This document shows, one piece after another, positions 62,625 to 64,000 of a DNA stretch of 64,000 nt (positions are counted from its first letter, which is position 1; the number at the start of each line of letters is the position of its first letter). The DNA is from an uncultured Halomicronema sp. Its GTDB lineage: Bacteria; Cyanobacteriota; Cyanobacteriia; Phormidesmidales; Phormidesmidaceae. The translations under genes and the position numbers were made by a program. Location: assembly GCA_937899725.1 (NCBI GenBank), contig CALCCA010000040.1, forward strand, positions 62,001 to 126,000. The letters are read 5' to 3'. A model generated the notes under the pieces. It was given only the letters and a program-made list of their open reading frames with translations. It did not search any database and was not told the DNA's origin.

Positions 62625-64000
62625 GTGGCACGTACGACTCCGTTAGAACGCGTTAGAAATATTGGGATTGCCGCTCACATTGACGCGGGCAAGACCACCA
62701 CGACTGAGCGTATGTTGTTCTACTCAGGAGTGGTACATAAAATTGGTGAAGTCCATGAGGGTACTGCGGTAACCGATTGGATGGAACAGGAGCGCGAGCG
62801 CGGCATTACGATCACGGCGGCAGCGATCAGTACGGAATGGCGCGATCATCGAGTCAATATTATCGATACGCCAGGGCATGTCGATTTCACCATTGAGGTG
62901 GAGCGTTCGATGCGGGTGTTAGATGGCGTGATTGCCGTCTTTTCCTCGGTGGAAGGGGTACAGCCTCAGTCAGAAACAGTCTGGCGACAGGCGAATCGCT
63001 ATACGGTGCCAAGAATTGCTTTCGTCAACAAAATGGATCGCACCGGGGCTAACTTCTTTAGGGTTCATGAGCAGATTCGCGATCGCCTCAAATCTCCTGC
63101 AGTACCGATCCAAATTCCCATTGGCGCAGAAGAGGTGTTCGGTGGTGTCGTTGATTTGGTCAGAATGCGCGCGCGCATTTACAACGATGACCTCGGCGTA
63201 GACATGACGGATACGGAGATTCCGGAGTCAGTTCAAGCGATCGCTGAGCAGTATCGGGTTGAACTGCTAGAGGCGATCGCCGAGACCGACGACACCCTGA
63301 TGGAAAAGTATTTGGAAGGGGAGACGCTTTCTGAAGCTGAAATCGTGGCGGGGATTCGTCGAGCAGTTTTGACGGGTGCCATGGTTCCCATGCTCTGCGG
63401 GTCAGCCTTTAAGAACAAGGGGGTGCAGCTATTGCTCGATGCGGTGGTTGATTACTTGCCAGCCCCTATTGACGTCCCCCCGATTCAAGGGCTCTTACCG
63501 AGTGGTGGAGAAGTCAAAAGGCAGGCTGATGACAGCGAACCCTTTGCTGCACTGGCTTTCAAAATCATGGCTGACCCTTATGGTCGGCTCACCTTTATCC
63601 GGATTTACTCCGGCGTACTGGCTAAAGGCAGCTACGTTCTCAACGCGACCAAAGATAAGAAAGAGCGAGTTTCTCGTCTGATTATCATGAAAGCGGATGA
63701 GCGGATTGAAGTTGATGAGCTCCGAGCCGGTGATTTAGGGGCAGTTCTGGGTCTTAAGGATACGTTTACTGGGGATACTATCTGTGATCCCAGTCAGCCT
63801 GTGATTCTGGAATCACTGTATATTCCAGAGCCAGTCATTTCGGTGGCGGTGGAACCCAGAACCACTCAGGCGATGGAAAAGCTTTCGAAAGCGCTGCAGT
63901 CACTCTCTGAAGAAGATCCGACTTTCCGAGTCAGTGTTGATCCGGAAACCAACCAGACTGTTATTGCGGGCATGGGCGAACTTCACCTGGATATCTTGGT
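62625..64000 (+). CDS. fusA: Elongation factor G, cut by the window end
   Basis: Drives ribosomal translocation using GTP. The first 458 codons are present. GTPase motifs are HIDAGKTTT (G1), RGITITAAA (G2), DTPGHVDF (G3), [10 protein letters not shown] (G4) and GSAFKNKG (G5). GTG 62625 ([14 protein letters not shown]) is the family start, with AAGGAG 7-8 bases before it; ATG 62607 would add six residues. At about position 107 the segment reads [11 protein letters not shown], where many EF-Gs have VFCSVGGVQPQ. A tuf gene is expected just beyond the window. Confidence 0.96.
   Translation, partial: MARTTPLERVRNIGIAAHIDAGKTTTTERMLFYSGVVHKIGEVHEGTAVTDWMEQERERGITITAAAISTEWRDHRVNIIDTPGHVDFTIEVERSMRVLDGVIAVFSSVEGVQPQSETVWRQANRYTVPRIAFVNKMDRTGANFFRVHEQIRDRLKSPAVPIQIPIGAEEVFGGVVDLVRMRARIYNDDLGVDMTDTEIPESVQAIAEQYRVELLEAIAETDDTLMEKYLEGETLSEAEIVAGIRRAVLTGAMVPMLCGSAFKNKGVQLLLDAVVDYLPAPIDVPPIQGLLPSGGEVKRQADDSEPFAALAFKIMADPYGRLTFIRIYSGVLAKGSYVLNATKDKKERVSRLIIMKADERIEVDELRAGDLGAVLGLKDTFTGDTICDPSQPVILESLYIPEPVISVAVEPRTTQAMEKLSKALQSLSEEDPTFRVSVDPETNQTVIAGMGELHLDIL

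Overview
This window is chromosomal DNA from a cyanobacterium, probably a filamentous Leptolyngbya/Nodosilinea-like one (genus is inference). The evidence is: a psaI gene for a photosystem I subunit, a CruP-type carotenoid enzyme, a PedR-like redox regulator, several cyanobacteria-only families (DUF2605, DUF2973, Trp-rich TIGR02450, GldA/F/G-DUF4340 operon), moderately high GC, and very frequent GCGATCGC (HIP1) octamers inside and between genes.

Layout. 0.2-5.8 kb: purU and a four-gene GldA/GldF/GldG/DUF4340 ABC-export operon, all on minus. 6-8 kb: four small conserved cyanobacterial genes on plus. 8.4-21.2 kb: a five-gene minus-strand operon for cell-surface proteins (DUF11/SdrD-like protein, 1225-residue predicted outer-membrane barrel, beta-helix plus OmpA protein, two large DUF11-repeat proteins), with three stop/start junctions of the TAATG or TGATG type. 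22.4-25.2 kb: a two-gene operon of a sugar-phosphate cyclase related to sedoheptulose-7-phosphate cyclases and a DUF6492 protein. 25.7-50.9 kb: mostly housekeeping genes (ribD, a thioredoxin, a class V aminotransferase, PEP synthase, metallophosphoesterase, DMT transporter, trmH, infC, an amino-acid binding protein, psaI, hisS, pedR, pstCAB). 51.1-57.3 kb: an accessory island bracketed by two decayed IS5-like copies. It holds a divergent pair (two small minus-strand genes and a HTH/STAND-NTPase/WD40 gene) around a striking array of helically phased TGTCA motifs, plus an unrecognised 419-residue gene whose upstream DNA carries the same GATGTCAC word twice. 57.4-64 kb: nfu, a PrxQ-like peroxiredoxin, cruP, a SirB1-family gene, then the str operon rpsL-rpsG-fusA, with fusA cut by the window edge.

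The best candidates for something undescribed are: the STAND/WD40 island with its phased repeats; the five-gene surface operon whose two terminal DUF11 proteins share a nearly identical Cys-containing C-terminal domain (possible sorting or anchoring module); and the cyclase-DUF6492 pair, possibly making a modified cyclitol. I saw no CRISPR array and no convincing tRNA or rRNA gene.
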